Source of the DNA: Bacillota bacterium
GTDB taxonomy: Bacteria; Bacillota; Clostridia; Peptostreptococcales; Anaerovoracaceae
Assembly (NCBI GenBank): GCA_017432345.1
Contig: JAFRJI010000026.1
Span: 1 to 51,060, forward strand
Length of the DNA: 51,060 bases
Direction of reading: 5' to 3'
Shown: piece by piece, positions 1 through 9,486 of the stretch
How the letters are laid out: every line of letters begins with the position of its first letter
Numbering within the stretch: position 1 is the first letter of the stretch
Translations under genes and position numbers: made by a program
Notes under the pieces: generated by a model
The model's input: only the letters and a program-made list of their open reading frames with translations
What the model was told of the DNA's origin: nothing
Database searches by the model: none

Positions 1-1326
1 ATTTCCGGAAACGATCACATCATCATAAACGACCGTGTCGTATGATGTGCCCTTTGTTTTAATGCTTTGTGTTGCAGACCAATCTGAATAAAAGTAAGGT
101 AATGAGACAAAAGTTGCATACGTTCTAAGCCTTACATAATATGTTTTATTTCCACTAAGTCCACTAACTGTCTTTGCTACTGTATCTATATCCTTAATTC
201 TGATAGTCTTCTTGTTTTTCGTAAACTTTTCGTTTGTAGCATACTGAATCACATACCCATCCGTTTCTAATTCTTGCTTATTCCATGAAACCTCAAAGGA
301 ATGTTCCCCAGCTTTCAAGCTCGTTATTGTTGTTCCGATTGGATTGATTTGATAGGCCTTTTTCACCATTCCGGAATATCTGTCACTGAATGTGACGTAG
401 ACTCCGGCTGCTCCAACATCCGTATCGAACTTATACTCCAGTGAGTAGTACTTCGGATCAATGGCTTTCCCCTTGGAGTCCTTGACCGTGACTGCCGGAT
501 GGATCGGGCTCCCTGTATAGGTAAATGATTTACCCTCTAGTTTCACTGTTTTTACACGGTGGATAGATTCGGATTTCTTTTTGCCGCAAAGGCTGCATTT
601 CCAGGTGAGCGAACCATCTTTTTTCAGTGTTGCCTGCTTGAGTTTGTGAATTTCGTATTTGTGCGGTTTATATTCTTCGATCTTTTTTTCTCCACACACC
701 GTGCAGGTATATGTTTTCTCTCCCGGATGCTGACAGTCACCATCTTTGGTTACCGTACCGGCATCCCAGGTGTGAACTTTGCAGATATCCGGCAAATATC
801 CGCTGTATGTGAAGTAGGAAACGTCCGGATCTGAAAAATCGGCCGTGACACCTACCTGCGCGCAGGTATAGTTATTCCACCAAGCGTTTTGCTGAATCAG
901 AGTCACGGTCGTTCCGTTGACGCTTTTTACCAGAGCCCAATGGACTGTGTTATTGAATCTTACGATATCCCCCTTTCTTGGAGTTCTTGTCTCAGTAAAT
1001 TGTCCGCTGCTGGCCTGGGGAATGGATGTTGTACTTTGCAGATTTGAAACATTGATTCCGTATACATTCTGGTAAAAAGCCTTTACGATGACAAAACAAC
1101 CGTATGTCCAATCTTTTGCCAGACTTGAGCTATATGGAATCGTATAAACTGCATTTGTGGTTGTCCCTCTATAAGTGATGCTATCAACTACCTGTCCGAC
1201 ATGAGTTATTTTTGGCGCACTGGCTGGGGCTGATACGGCATTGACTTCACTGGTAATCGGCGAAAAGCCGATTATAGCAGCGACCAGAACGGCTACAATC
1301 CAAATTCTTACACTTATTGACTTCAT
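1..1326 (-). CDS. Secreted CHAP/NlpC-P60-like protein with CxxC repeats and Fn3 domain, partial
   Basis: This gene runs off the left edge, so its C-terminus is missing; 442 codons are open. Residues 1-33 form a signal peptide. Residues 70-180 look like a CHAP or NlpC/P60 cysteine peptidase/amidase: Cys77 lies in a helix-like DWTYGC segment and His129 follows a GDIVRF motif (119-124), as in that fold. Next come two zinc-ribbon-like units with paired cysteines (C208/C211 and C244/C247), then a fibronectin-III-like domain (about 335-425). The start is the ATG at 1326, 18 bp after the upstream gene's stop, so the two are probably co-transcribed. Cell-wall hydrolysis is an inference from the Cys-His pattern; the third catalytic residue is not clear. 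It could instead be an inactive adhesion protein. Confidence 0.75.
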   Translation of the reverse strand, partial: MKSISVRIWIVAVLVAAIIGFSPITSEVNAVSAPASAPKITHVGQVVDSITYRGTTTNAVYTIPYSSSLAKDWTYGCFVIVKAFYQNVYGINVSNLQSTTSIPQASSGQFTETRTPRKGDIVRFNNTVHWALVKSVNGTTVTLIQQNAWWNNYTCAQVGVTADFSDPDVSYFTYSGYLPDICKVHTWDAGTVTKDGDCQHPGEKTYTCTVCGEKKIEEYKPHKYEIHKLKQATLKKDGSLTWKCSLCGKKKSESIHRVKTVKLEGKSFTYTGSPIHPAVTVKDSKGKAIDPKYYSLEYKFDTDVGAAGVYVTFSDRYSGMVKKAYQINPIGTTITSLKAGEHSFEVSWNKQELETDGYVIQYATNEKFTKNKKTIRIKDIDTVAKTVSGLSGNKTYYVRLRTYATFVSLPYFYSDWSATQSIKTKGTSYDTVVYDDVIVSGN

Positions 1327-1344
1327 CTTCTTCTCTCCAGTTGC

Positions 1345-4227
1345 TTACTTCACCTTTACCTTCATCGCCTTAGACAGTATGCCCAAGTATGTGTTGCCAG
1401 ATTTGGTCTTGACCGGGCGGACCTTGACGAAGTATTTCTTGCCCTTCTTCAGCTTCTTGATGGTGCATTTCGTCGTGGCTTTGCCCTCGATGGTGATGAT
1501 TGCCGCATTTGACATATTGCTCTTCAACGAATACTGGACCTGGTAACCGCTGGCTTTCTTGTCCTTTGTCCAGGTAACGGTGATTTTCTTCTTTCCAGCC
1601 TTTGCAGACTTGAGCGGTGATGAGTTCATGTAACGATATGCGACATCCGACCACGCGGCGCGCACCCATTTTCCGTCTGTCTGTTTCATGTATCCCGCGA
1701 TCCGGAATTCGCAAAGGCTTGATTGTTCCAGTCCCTTGATGATATAGGTGTCGGTTCCGGCACTCCAAGCGTTCATCCAGTCGTTCTTGCCTGCCAGCCG
1801 ATACTGGATCCGGTAATTGTCCACCGCATCGTCTATCGGGAACTTGATCTTCATCTGCTCTTTCTTAAGGTTTCCGACCGTCTTGATCTTGCCGGTGTCT
1901 ATGACCGGTATCTGTTCATCGACCGTCGCTTCGTCCACGGTTTCTTCAGCCGGAGTGATCGTATCAATATCTTTCGGGACCGGCTCGGTCCTGATCGTTC
2001 CGCAGTTGCCGCAGGTGAAGGTCCTCACGCCTTCTGCTTCCGCTGTAGGATAGGTCGTGATCTCGCCTTCATTCCATGTGTGACCAAGGGCATCTAACGG
2101 CATTGTTTTCTTTACCGGTTTGAAGTCCGGATTCTCAAATGAAGCCCTGTATACGATCTCACCTTTTCCCTCACAAGTCGGCTCGACCGTTACTACTGAA
2201 CTCGTCTTTACGGTCTCACTCTGTACGTGCGTCGTGTCCCTTTCACAGGTCCTGGAAGCGGTTACCTCACTGAGATCTTTCGGTGCCTTATACGTCACCT
2301 TTCCCCATTGGTGTCCCAGTGCAGAAATGGTCTCGGTTTCCTTTTCCCCACAGACAAAGCAAGTGGTGGTTCTCTCACCGGCTGTTTCACATCCGGGTTC
2401 TTTGGTGACTGACGCAAGGCCCCAGCAGTGTGCCACGGATTCATCAAACGGAGTCCCCGGCGGATATATTCCGTCGTAGATGTATCCCTTGTCCGGTACA
2501 GCTTTCGTGTTCCTGTCTAAATGCAGACCCGGGATCTCATCCTCCGTGATGGTCACCATGTCAACGTATTTCTCATCGATCTGCCCTCTTTCGCCCAGTT
2601 CAATGATCGTTTCAGCGTTCGCGCAGAAGTTATTGAATATGATGCCGGAGGCGATCCATATGCCATCTTTGTATTTGAAAACGACGGTCTTTGTCTCTTC
2701 TGTAATGTCTCCTACCTCGTATACCTTCTCATATTTATTTGTTTCCGGGTTGAGGGCGTATTGGTAACTGCATTTGATTTGAGGAACCGTCACATTCTTA
2801 AGCAAAATGCCGCTGGTCGGATGATCCTCGAAGGTCGCGCCCTGTTCGAACACCCGCCATTCGCCTACATATCTTCCATCTACCCAGACATCTCTGGCAT
2901 AGCCCAGATTTCCGCCCCAGTAATTTTGGTATCCGACGCCGAACTCACTACTGTCGAAAACATCGCCATCGCGGTCACCGTACTGGTAAAAATACGCGTA
3001 CTCGACCGATCCGAGATTCCATTTTCCGTTTGTCTTGGAATGGGTCCCTGAAAGGCGTGCCCAGGATCCGTCGCCGACTGTGTTGTACATATCCTTCCAT
3101 GTGAGCGCGTCATCACGTGGAATATCGTCCTGCATCTCTATGGACGCATAGTTGTTCAGCAAAGTGTGGACACCGTCCAGCGTAATATCGGTTCCTCCCG
3201 CACCAAACGTATAATACAGAAGGATCTTGTCTTCGCTGACTCCTTGTCCCTTGCCATTGCCTGATCCGCCATAGGTCCGGGTCTCTCCGTTATAGGTCAC
3301 ATCGATCAGGTCATGTTCGCTGCTGTTCCACTGGTACGTGGCGGAACTGTCAAGGCGTTTGGCCACCGCGCTCATCATCGACGGGAATCCCACGGAATCG
3401 TACCGGTAAGGATAGATCGCGCTGGCGAACAGCGACCGGTTGTCTTTACGATTATACGGACTGTAAATGTAAAAGCTCTGGTCGATGTGGCCAGCGGTCA
3501 CGGCAAACCAGTACTCATCCGTCTTGACCAGCTCCCCGCGAATAAAGGAACCGCTGTAGAGGCAAATCGAAGAAAATCCCGTTTGGACTGCGCTCATATT
3601 ATCAAAGAAACTGCTCTTGTTCGCATATGTGTCGATCAGATAATCCACATCGTCCTTAAGCACAGGCAGGTTCATTTTCTTTGTTGTGTCTGTCCAGGAA
3701 GGATTCGATGAATTCGGGTTTTCTGTAATCTGTAAAGTTACCTCTCCGCCATCCGTGTCCCCACTGTAAAAGATATATCCTCCATCTACGCGTCCGGTCT
3801 GTTCATCTTCATACTTCACATCCGCATAAATGTTCCCGCTCACCGAGATCACCGAATTGTCGCCATAGATCGACGATTTATCTGCAAACCGAAATGAGCT
3901 TGGATCCGGATTGTCCGTTTCTACAAAGAAATATTCATTAAATGGCAAAAGCAGCGGTGTGATCTTATAGCTATAGCTGCCGGCATCCACGCCGGATGCT
4001 TTCAATTTGCCCGGATCACTGATAGATTTCTCAGGTTCCTCCGCAACCTCCTCTTCCGGCAGCGCACTGTTAACATCTACGTCACCGAAACCAACATACG
4101 ATTCATCTACGATGATTTCACCCTGATCCGGGGCATCTACCGATGTCCTTTCTGCAGTCCAGCCTATCATTGGCAAAAATGCAAACACCATTGCCAGCCC
4201 CAGTATCATCGCAAGTATTCTTTTCAT
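1345..4227 (-). CDS. Large secreted protein of unknown function, CxxC repeats and two Fn3-like domains
   Basis: A 960-aa exported protein with a signal peptide (residues 1-24, MKR start, hydrophobic core, WTA end). Residues 80-590 resemble no family I recognise; they are rich in Tyr, Trp, Asp and Gly, as in extracellular beta proteins. Residues 600-750 hold repeated HxW...C...CxxC units (C613, C623/C626, C739/C742) like those in many Clostridia surface proteins. Two fibronectin-III-like domains follow (about 785-865 and 870-960), and the protein ends in KAMKVKVK. It has its own promoter at 4330-4358 and shares a transcript with the partial gene to its left. I see no sortase motif or surface repeat anchor. 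A surface or matrix role is inferred only from architecture. Confidence 0.8.
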   Translation of the reverse strand: MKRILAMILGLAMVFAFLPMIGWTAERTSVDAPDQGEIIVDESYVGFGDVDVNSALPEEEVAEEPEKSISDPGKLKASGVDAGSYSYKITPLLLPFNEYFFVETDNPDPSSFRFADKSSIYGDNSVISVSGNIYADVKYEDEQTGRVDGGYIFYSGDTDGGEVTLQITENPNSSNPSWTDTTKKMNLPVLKDDVDYLIDTYANKSSFFDNMSAVQTGFSSICLYSGSFIRGELVKTDEYWFAVTAGHIDQSFYIYSPYNRKDNRSLFASAIYPYRYDSVGFPSMMSAVAKRLDSSATYQWNSSEHDLIDVTYNGETRTYGGSGNGKGQGVSEDKILLYYTFGAGGTDITLDGVHTLLNNYASIEMQDDIPRDDALTWKDMYNTVGDGSWARLSGTHSKTNGKWNLGSVEYAYFYQYGDRDGDVFDSSEFGVGYQNYWGGNLGYARDVWVDGRYVGEWRVFEQGATFEDHPTSGILLKNVTVPQIKCSYQYALNPETNKYEKVYEVGDITEETKTVVFKYKDGIWIASGIIFNNFCANAETIIELGERGQIDEKYVDMVTITEDEIPGLHLDRNTKAVPDKGYIYDGIYPPGTPFDESVAHCWGLASVTKEPGCETAGERTTTCFVCGEKETETISALGHQWGKVTYKAPKDLSEVTASRTCERDTTHVQSETVKTSSVVTVEPTCEGKGEIVYRASFENPDFKPVKKTMPLDALGHTWNEGEITTYPTAEAEGVRTFTCGNCGTIRTEPVPKDIDTITPAEETVDEATVDEQIPVIDTGKIKTVGNLKKEQMKIKFPIDDAVDNYRIQYRLAGKNDWMNAWSAGTDTYIIKGLEQSSLCEFRIAGYMKQTDGKWVRAAWSDVAYRYMNSSPLKSAKAGKKKITVTWTKDKKASGYQVQYSLKSNMSNAAIITIEGKATTKCTIKKLKKGKKYFVKVRPVKTKSGNTYLGILSKAMKVKVK

Positions 4228-4329
4228 TTCTTCCGGTCTCCTCTTGTCAGCTATTTAACGTCCTCCGTCATAAAGACTAATCAAAGGGCACTCCTTCCGT
4301 ATGTCATCAAACAACAGAAGTATATGGTC

Positions 4330-4358
4330 ATTATACCACACTGGGTTATCGGAACAAA
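4330..4358 (-). promoter_or_regulatory. Promoter of the 960-aa exoprotein gene
   Basis: On the minus strand the extended -10 TGTGGTATAAT (4330-4340) is preceded 16 bp upstream by TTGTTC. The start codon at 4227 leaves a leader of about 95 nt. Confidence 0.55.
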
Positions 4359-4401
4359 TCACATAGATGCTTTTGGGAGAACTGCTGCCCGTCACAAAAG
4401 C

Positions 4402-4431
4402 AGCAGAGACCGGAATGTTCCGATCTCTGCT
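4402..4431 (-). terminator. Terminator after the DUF6273-like gene
   Basis: A 14-bp stem with one G-U pair (AGCAGAGA...TCTCTGCT arms) and a very short loop is followed on minus by GCTTTTG. It lies 86 nt after the stop at 4517 and just upstream of the next promoter, so it separates the two transcripts. Confidence 0.65.
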
Positions 4432-4516
4432 GTTAGGCGTGTTCCCCGCTTGCCTTGTTGCTTAGTACTCTATTGTCATTTTCGTTTCCGCACATAGCCT
4501 GAATGTCCGTTACCAG

Positions 4517-6364
4517 CTATTTCGTCACTTTGATTCTCACGGTCACATTTTTATCAAACGGCTTGTAGTCCTTGCTTCCCGAATCGGATATGTTCACCCT
4601 GAGCCGGTAGATTCCTCTCTTCAGGCCCTTCCGGACTGTGATCTTACCAGTCTTTTCATTGACCGTGAACTTCTTGGAGCTCTTATTCGCCTTCACCTTC
4701 TTGAAGGTAACCTGACCAGCCTGGTTTTTAATGGAGTAAGCTTTTTTGGCAGTGATCTTTTTTGTCTTCTCCAATTTCCCGGACTTGGACTTGATTTTGA
4801 CGGTCTTGCCTTCGGCGATCATGATACTGTCCATTCTGACGATCGGCGTCACGCTGACCCGCAGGTGCCCTTCTTTCACCAATTCGTTCACATCCAAAGT
4901 CGCATTGTTTACGATCACCTTGGTATGGTCACCGAAATACCAGCTGGCGCCTGAATCAAGGTAGATATCTGCCAGATAGGATTGATCCGCGCTCATCGTC
5001 GTGTTCAATCCCTCCACTTCTTCCGTCGCGGGATCGATGGAGATCCAGACGCAGTGATTGGTCGCTTCCGAGAAGGTGTACTTTGATTCATCCGCAAGCG
5101 TTACCAGAGGTTTGTTCGTCTGCTGGTCCCAAAGCCACATGGTTCCGGGTCCAAGAGGAAATGGTTTGGAAGGTGTGCTGACCGGCGTCCCGGAATCCGG
5201 CTGTGTAACTGTCAGCTCCACCTGATCGAGCTCATTTAATTGGTCAAAATTGATTTGTATCAGTTTGCTGGCATAATCCGTTTTGTAGTCTTCATTGATC
5301 TGCTCATTGAACACGTAGAGTGTATCGCCCTCATTGAATTTTCCGGACAGGTCGACGGTGAGGTCTCCGCTGGTTGCCGAAGCCCTAACCAACCTTCCGT
5401 AATAGGTAAAGTTGTCTGAGCTGTCCTTTATCAGGGCAGATATGTATTCGTTCTTCCCAGGGACAGCTCCGGAATAAGAGATCTGCAGGATGCCGTCCAC
5501 CGCAGTGGATGAGGCTGCAGCATCAAACCCCTGGTGCTCCTTTTCCAGCAGCGTCGTCTTCCATTCGTTGGTTGGATTGGTCCCGATCTTCTGAAGAGCG
5601 TTCTCACCCGAATCGCCGGAAGTCTTGCCGCCCTTAGCGGCGGATAAGAAGAGTGTGTTGATTGGGTCCAGGAAAAAAGCCGGCCTTACGCCTGATTCGT
5701 TTGACACATTCCTGCTGCCGGAAAGATGCTCGGTGTATATACAGGCAGCGCCTGTATTATAGCTCGCCGGCGTTCTCAGCCACCAATGGATACATTCCCC
5801 GTCCTTATCGTAGACCCTGACCGCCTCTTCGCACAAGCCGACGGCTTCCCATGAGGAGAGGGGCCATATCACGGCGTTATCGATTCCCCTTCCCTTCATT
5901 TTTTTCAGATCGCCGTTTTCGCCGCCGCCTTCGAGCTTGCGCGGGAAAGCACCGTATAGTTCGGCTTCGCTGAATTCGCCCACGATATCATAAACGCGGG
6001 CCTCTAACTCGGAATTATTGTAGGCATTGGCGTACGGATCGTCCATCTGTTCCGTGTCGTTGAATTTGGAATATAGATCGATGTCCTTCAGAAGCAACGT
6101 GGCGCATGCATCATCCTCAATAAACTCATCGCCCTTACCTTCAAATGCTATAACGATCCATTTGCGACCTGCGTAATGAACGACCTGCATATCTGCAGTA
6201 TTCGGGTTATTTTGCAGAACACTGTATCTTGCTATGACCGGGCTGCCACTGTCATTCACATCAGCGTATGCCTCCATGCGATCCTGAGGCAATGCCAGAA
6301 AAACCATCGCGATCGAAAGGGCGGCCGCCGCTAGAATGAGCATTCGTTTTTTGATCCTCTTCAT
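4517..6364 (-). CDS. Secreted DUF6273-like protein
   Basis: A 615-aa exported protein starting MKRIKKR, with a signal peptide ending near AYA (33). Residues 60-245 match the DUF6273 pattern I know: WWLRTPA at 194-200 and GVRPAFFLD at 225-233, the two halves of a signature found in many gut Firmicutes surface proteins; function is unknown. The middle (250-480) is beta-rich with no clear family. The last 100 residues form a lysine-rich beta-sandwich ending in VTVRIKVTK. It follows the 827-aa beta-helix gene by 57 bp with a strong GGAGGAGG site, so these two are likely one transcript that ends at the hairpin at 4402-4431. The first seven residues are identical to those of that neighbour. Confidence 0.8.
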   Translation of the reverse strand: MKRIKKRMLILAAAALSIAMVFLALPQDRMEAYADVNDSGSPVIARYSVLQNNPNTADMQVVHYAGRKWIVIAFEGKGDEFIEDDACATLLLKDIDLYSKFNDTEQMDDPYANAYNNSELEARVYDIVGEFSEAELYGAFPRKLEGGGENGDLKKMKGRGIDNAVIWPLSSWEAVGLCEEAVRVYDKDGECIHWWLRTPASYNTGAACIYTEHLSGSRNVSNESGVRPAFFLDPINTLFLSAAKGGKTSGDSGENALQKIGTNPTNEWKTTLLEKEHQGFDAAASSTAVDGILQISYSGAVPGKNEYISALIKDSSDNFTYYGRLVRASATSGDLTVDLSGKFNEGDTLYVFNEQINEDYKTDYASKLIQINFDQLNELDQVELTVTQPDSGTPVSTPSKPFPLGPGTMWLWDQQTNKPLVTLADESKYTFSEATNHCVWISIDPATEEVEGLNTTMSADQSYLADIYLDSGASWYFGDHTKVIVNNATLDVNELVKEGHLRVSVTPIVRMDSIMIAEGKTVKIKSKSGKLEKTKKITAKKAYSIKNQAGQVTFKKVKANKSSKKFTVNEKTGKITVRKGLKRGIYRLRVNISDSGSKDYKPFDKNVTVRIKVTK

Positions 6365-6421
6365 CGATTTTATCCTCCTCCATTATCAAATCCAATATAG
6401 TTCACGTACAGGATTATGGTC

Positions 6422-8905
6422 CTACTTTCTGATCTTTACTTTCTTTTGGTTCAACGCCTTTCCGAGAATGACTTTGCTTTCACCGGTGATCCGGTTGGTC
6501 ACCTTAGTGTACGGCTGGACTTTGAAGTAGTATGTCTTTCCTTTCCTGAGTTTCTTCAGGGTGAACTTCTTCGCTTTCGCGGACACCTTCTTCGTCTTCA
6601 CACCTTTCTTGAAGTTTTTGCTCGTGCTGCAGCTGATCTTATATCCGGTGACACCGGAGGCTGCTTTCCACCTGACCAGTGCTTTCTTCCCTTTCAGGTT
6701 GTTCGCGCTGGTTACCTTCGTTGATTTGGCTGCAGCCTTGCCCTGAGAGATCACATCGTCCGCGGCCGCAAGTTTGCTGACCGTCTCCTCTGAAACGAGC
6801 ATCAGCTCCTCATCTGTCAGCGCCAGATAGGCGTTGATGATATAATCAACGAGGTTTTCGTCTGCGAGAGTCACGGGATCCGGCAGCAGCTGCGCCAATG
6901 CCTCAGTAGACGGTTTCATAGTGCCCTCAGCGTCTTTGAACACGATATTGCCGGAATATAGGATATCTTCGGTCTGACCTGGGGAAAGCTCTTCGACCAA
7001 CATTATAGATGTGATCGCCTCATCCGTAGCCGGCAACCACGGATAAAACTTCCCGGTTTTCCTGCTGCTGTCCATATCAGTCAAAACTACCTGCTGCATT
7101 CCGTAGGAATATCCGTTGGAACAAGCCATGTTTCTAAGAATATTATAGATCGAATTCTGTGCTACCTGGGTAAAGGTCACCTCTACAGGGTGCACCGCAT
7201 CATTATTTCCGTTAACGACCTTCCCGGAAATACCTCCGGCATTCACGGAACCGCCGGTGATAACCACGGTCGAATGATCGGGATCATGACCACCGATGTC
7301 GTATTGATGATTGTCGCTTCCAGCTCTGGCGATCACGGTTCCACCGCTGATCTCGATGCTGCATTTATTATCACCGCCGTTCTTGTTCTCTGTCGTTCCA
7401 ATTCCGGGTGCCTCCTCGGAACCATACGCATCAATAATTCCGCCGGAGATCTTCACCTCACAGCTAATACCCAGACCATTCCCCATGCCGGCTCCTATAG
7501 CAGGACCTCCGTTAGACTTACTGGTCGCATGCACTATACCACCTGTTATCTGCAGATCTTCTACACCGGCGCCCTCTCCGGAACCGATCGCTGCGCCAAG
7601 CCCATGATTGATTGCCGTTACCACACCGCCGTTGATATGGATCCCTGTCGCGGAGACATGATTGCCTCCGAGATCATAATCAATCTGACCGGAACCGATG
7701 CATGCCCCGGTATGTTTGCCACTGTTCTCTGCATATACATCACCGCCATTGATTACGATATTTTTGGCAAGGGACGCGTTGCCAGCACCGATCACCGCAC
7801 CGTAGCTTTGCGCATAAGCCTTGATATCACCGTCATTGATCGTGATGTCCTGCACGTCGCAACCGGCTCCTCCTCCTATTGCAGCCGCGCTCTCTGCGCT
7901 GGTTTCAGCCGTGATCTCGCCGCCGTTGAATTCGATGTTTCCCATGAGATTCCTATTGAAATACGGCACGGAGCCAATCGCTGCAGACAAGTCGCCAGCC
8001 TTGGCGACAATGCTTCCGGGGACACTCTCATTCTCTGTATCAAATACAAGCTTCGATTTCATGCCTTCTTTACGAATGGCGGGGCACATATAACCTTCCA
8101 GATAGACAGAAGCATCCTCTTTGGAAAGAATACGGATCGTACCATCCACATCCCTGACCCAGATCGGCGCTGTACGTGTACCGGCGTAGGATCTGGCGGT
8201 GCAGTTGATATTCAGACCATCCGCCAGATAAAGATCGACATCTCCGCTCTCTACGATGACACGGACAGTTTCGCTTTGTCCTTTTAGGGTGAAGTCACCC
8301 GGCTCACTGATGTATACCGTTGTATTCCAACCCGCTTTGCTGACATCATATACATCCCCAGGCTTCATTTTGACCGTGTACCAGATTCTCAGATCATTCT
8401 CGGGATTCGCCTCGGCTTCTTCTTCGCTGATGAACTCGTCCTCAGTGACGGTCAGTGTTACCTTGAGGGTATCATATTGAGGGGTTATGCCTCTCTCGAC
8501 CAGCTCTGTGGGGTTCTCAATGGATAAGCTGAGAACGGCTTGCCCGCAGCTTTCTGCCTGCCAGCCCCATCCATGCTCATTCCGCGAAACGCGGACCACA
8601 TCTCCGGTCCCGGGATCTTTTTTCTGCTGTTCTGTGACCACCACATCGTCGACCGAATAATCGAAGTTCTCCGATGACATATCCGGCCCGCTGACGGTAA
8701 CGATATTCACTTCGCTGTACCCACTCATCGTCCCCAGACTGACTGCAGAGTCATAGACATGGTAATCAAACGTATAGGCACTATCGCCGGCATTCCCATC
8801 CTCCGCGTACACGGATACCGCCAGGCCCAACATCGCGATGCCAAGAAGCGCGACCGTCAGACCCGCTGCTGCGACAATAGGTATCCGTTTTTTGATCCTC
8901 TTCAT
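6422..8905 (-). CDS. Secreted right-handed beta-helix protein with C-terminal Fn3-like domain
   Basis: An 827-aa exported protein (signal peptide 1-34, ending VYA). Residues 200-560 hold ten or so degenerate repeats of about 25-30 residues with AAIGGG / IGSG / ISGG-type turns and alternating small hydrophobics, typical of a carbohydrate-binding-like right-handed beta-helix. Residues about 660-720 form a helical linker (LPDPVTLAD...), then a lysine-rich Fn3-like domain closes the protein with KKVKIRK. The linker and Fn3 domain are close homologues of the C-terminus of the gene at 9487-12696, also at nucleotide level. The ATG at 8905 follows AAGGAGGAAGAACCG. A surface adhesin or glycan-binding role is inferred from fold only; no catalytic residues are visible. 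Confidence 0.8.
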   Translation of the reverse strand: MKRIKKRIPIVAAAGLTVALLGIAMLGLAVSVYAEDGNAGDSAYTFDYHVYDSAVSLGTMSGYSEVNIVTVSGPDMSSENFDYSVDDVVVTEQQKKDPGTGDVVRVSRNEHGWGWQAESCGQAVLSLSIENPTELVERGITPQYDTLKVTLTVTEDEFISEEEAEANPENDLRIWYTVKMKPGDVYDVSKAGWNTTVYISEPGDFTLKGQSETVRVIVESGDVDLYLADGLNINCTARSYAGTRTAPIWVRDVDGTIRILSKEDASVYLEGYMCPAIRKEGMKSKLVFDTENESVPGSIVAKAGDLSAAIGSVPYFNRNLMGNIEFNGGEITAETSAESAAAIGGGAGCDVQDITINDGDIKAYAQSYGAVIGAGNASLAKNIVINGGDVYAENSGKHTGACIGSGQIDYDLGGNHVSATGIHINGGVVTAINHGLGAAIGSGEGAGVEDLQITGGIVHATSKSNGGPAIGAGMGNGLGISCEVKISGGIIDAYGSEEAPGIGTTENKNGGDNKCSIEISGGTVIARAGSDNHQYDIGGHDPDHSTVVITGGSVNAGGISGKVVNGNNDAVHPVEVTFTQVAQNSIYNILRNMACSNGYSYGMQQVVLTDMDSSRKTGKFYPWLPATDEAITSIMLVEELSPGQTEDILYSGNIVFKDAEGTMKPSTEALAQLLPDPVTLADENLVDYIINAYLALTDEELMLVSEETVSKLAAADDVISQGKAAAKSTKVTSANNLKGKKALVRWKAASGVTGYKISCSTSKNFKKGVKTKKVSAKAKKFTLKKLRKGKTYYFKVQPYTKVTNRITGESKVILGKALNQKKVKIRK

Positions 8906-9116
8906 CGGTTCTTCCTCCTTTTCTATTCAGACCTTTCTTCACCGTGATCTGACCAGCCTTTGCAAGGCTTTTGATAGATTTATTGTATTACTATATTACT
9001 ACACTAAAGCATTTTCCATGCCAATTCTGCTTTTGAAAAGGTATTTTTCGGAATCTTCGATAAATACCGCCTTTCCCGCCCCAAAAGACTCTCTGCGCCA
9101 AGGCTGGACAGATCAC

Positions 9117-9172
9117 TTTGAACCGTTTTCGGTTCAAATACGTCGGACTTATGAAACGTTATCGGTTCAAAT
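9117..9172. repeat. 22-bp palindrome plus a third half-site
   Basis: TTTGAACCG-TTTT-CGGTTCAAA is a perfect inverted repeat at 9117-9138. The half-site CGGTTCAAAT (9130-9139) recurs at 9163-9172, 33 bp away, about three helical turns. It looks like an operator, roughly 210 bp upstream of the 827-aa gene, but no cognate regulator is in the window. Confidence 0.45.
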
Positions 9173-9223
9173 CGTCCTTGTTCAGTCGTAGTTCGTGCAT
9201 TATTCACCCGAAACTAACAGCTT

Positions 9224-9326
9224 TGTAAGTAATGCTTTGGTTTTTCTCTTTCTTACTAAGAGTGCTGACCAGATTATTTACCCCTAATGAATGTTGGCAA
9301 ACCCTAAAAGGCCCTGATTACTTACA
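9224..9326. repeat. 10-bp inverted repeat with 83-bp interior
   Basis: TGTAAGTAAT at 9224-9233 is the exact reverse complement of 9317-9326. The interior is AT-rich and not coding. It could be a long-range RNA stem or the remains of a small element; target-site duplications are not obvious. Confidence 0.3.
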
Positions 9327-9338
9327 TACATTTGAGTA

Positions 9339-9373
9339 AACGCAACAGACTCCCGATGGGAGTCTTTTGCGTT
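9339..9373 (-). terminator. Long hairpin, possible terminator of the 1069-aa gene
   Basis: AACGCAA-c-AGACTCCC, loop GAT, GGGAGTCT-t-TTGCGTT: a 15-bp stem with one mismatch, 114 nt after the stop. A second small hairpin (GGGAG-AGAA-CTCCC, 9376-9389) lies between. The following T-run is poor. The stem core recurs exactly at 12948-12984. Confidence 0.45.
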
Positions 9374-9486
9374 ATGGGAGAGAACTCCCTTATTGATACA
9401 ATGCTTCGTTGCAATCAAAAGCGACATAACGTTACGGCAGATGCAAACAGGAATTCATGCAAAGGCTGGTCTGTCCTCTGCTGATC

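Larger units (their letters stand above)
8906..9486. other. Gene-free spacer of 581 bp
   Basis: Short open frames exist on both strands, but none has a ribosome binding site with a family-like product. The stretch holds the leader of the 827-aa gene, a palindrome with a second half-site (9117-9172), a 10-bp inverted repeat (9224-9326) and hairpins downstream of the 1069-aa gene (9339-9389). Confidence 0.6.

Noticed and set aside
7300-8000. CRISPR-like array in the beta-helix genes
   Set aside because: The periodic sequence is degenerate, in frame, and encodes protein repeats; units vary in length and have no identical repeats with unique spacers.
9004-9207. 67-aa minus-strand frame and overlapping plus-strand frame in the spacer
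   Set aside because: No ribosome binding site, no recognisable product, and the frames cover operator-like palindromes.
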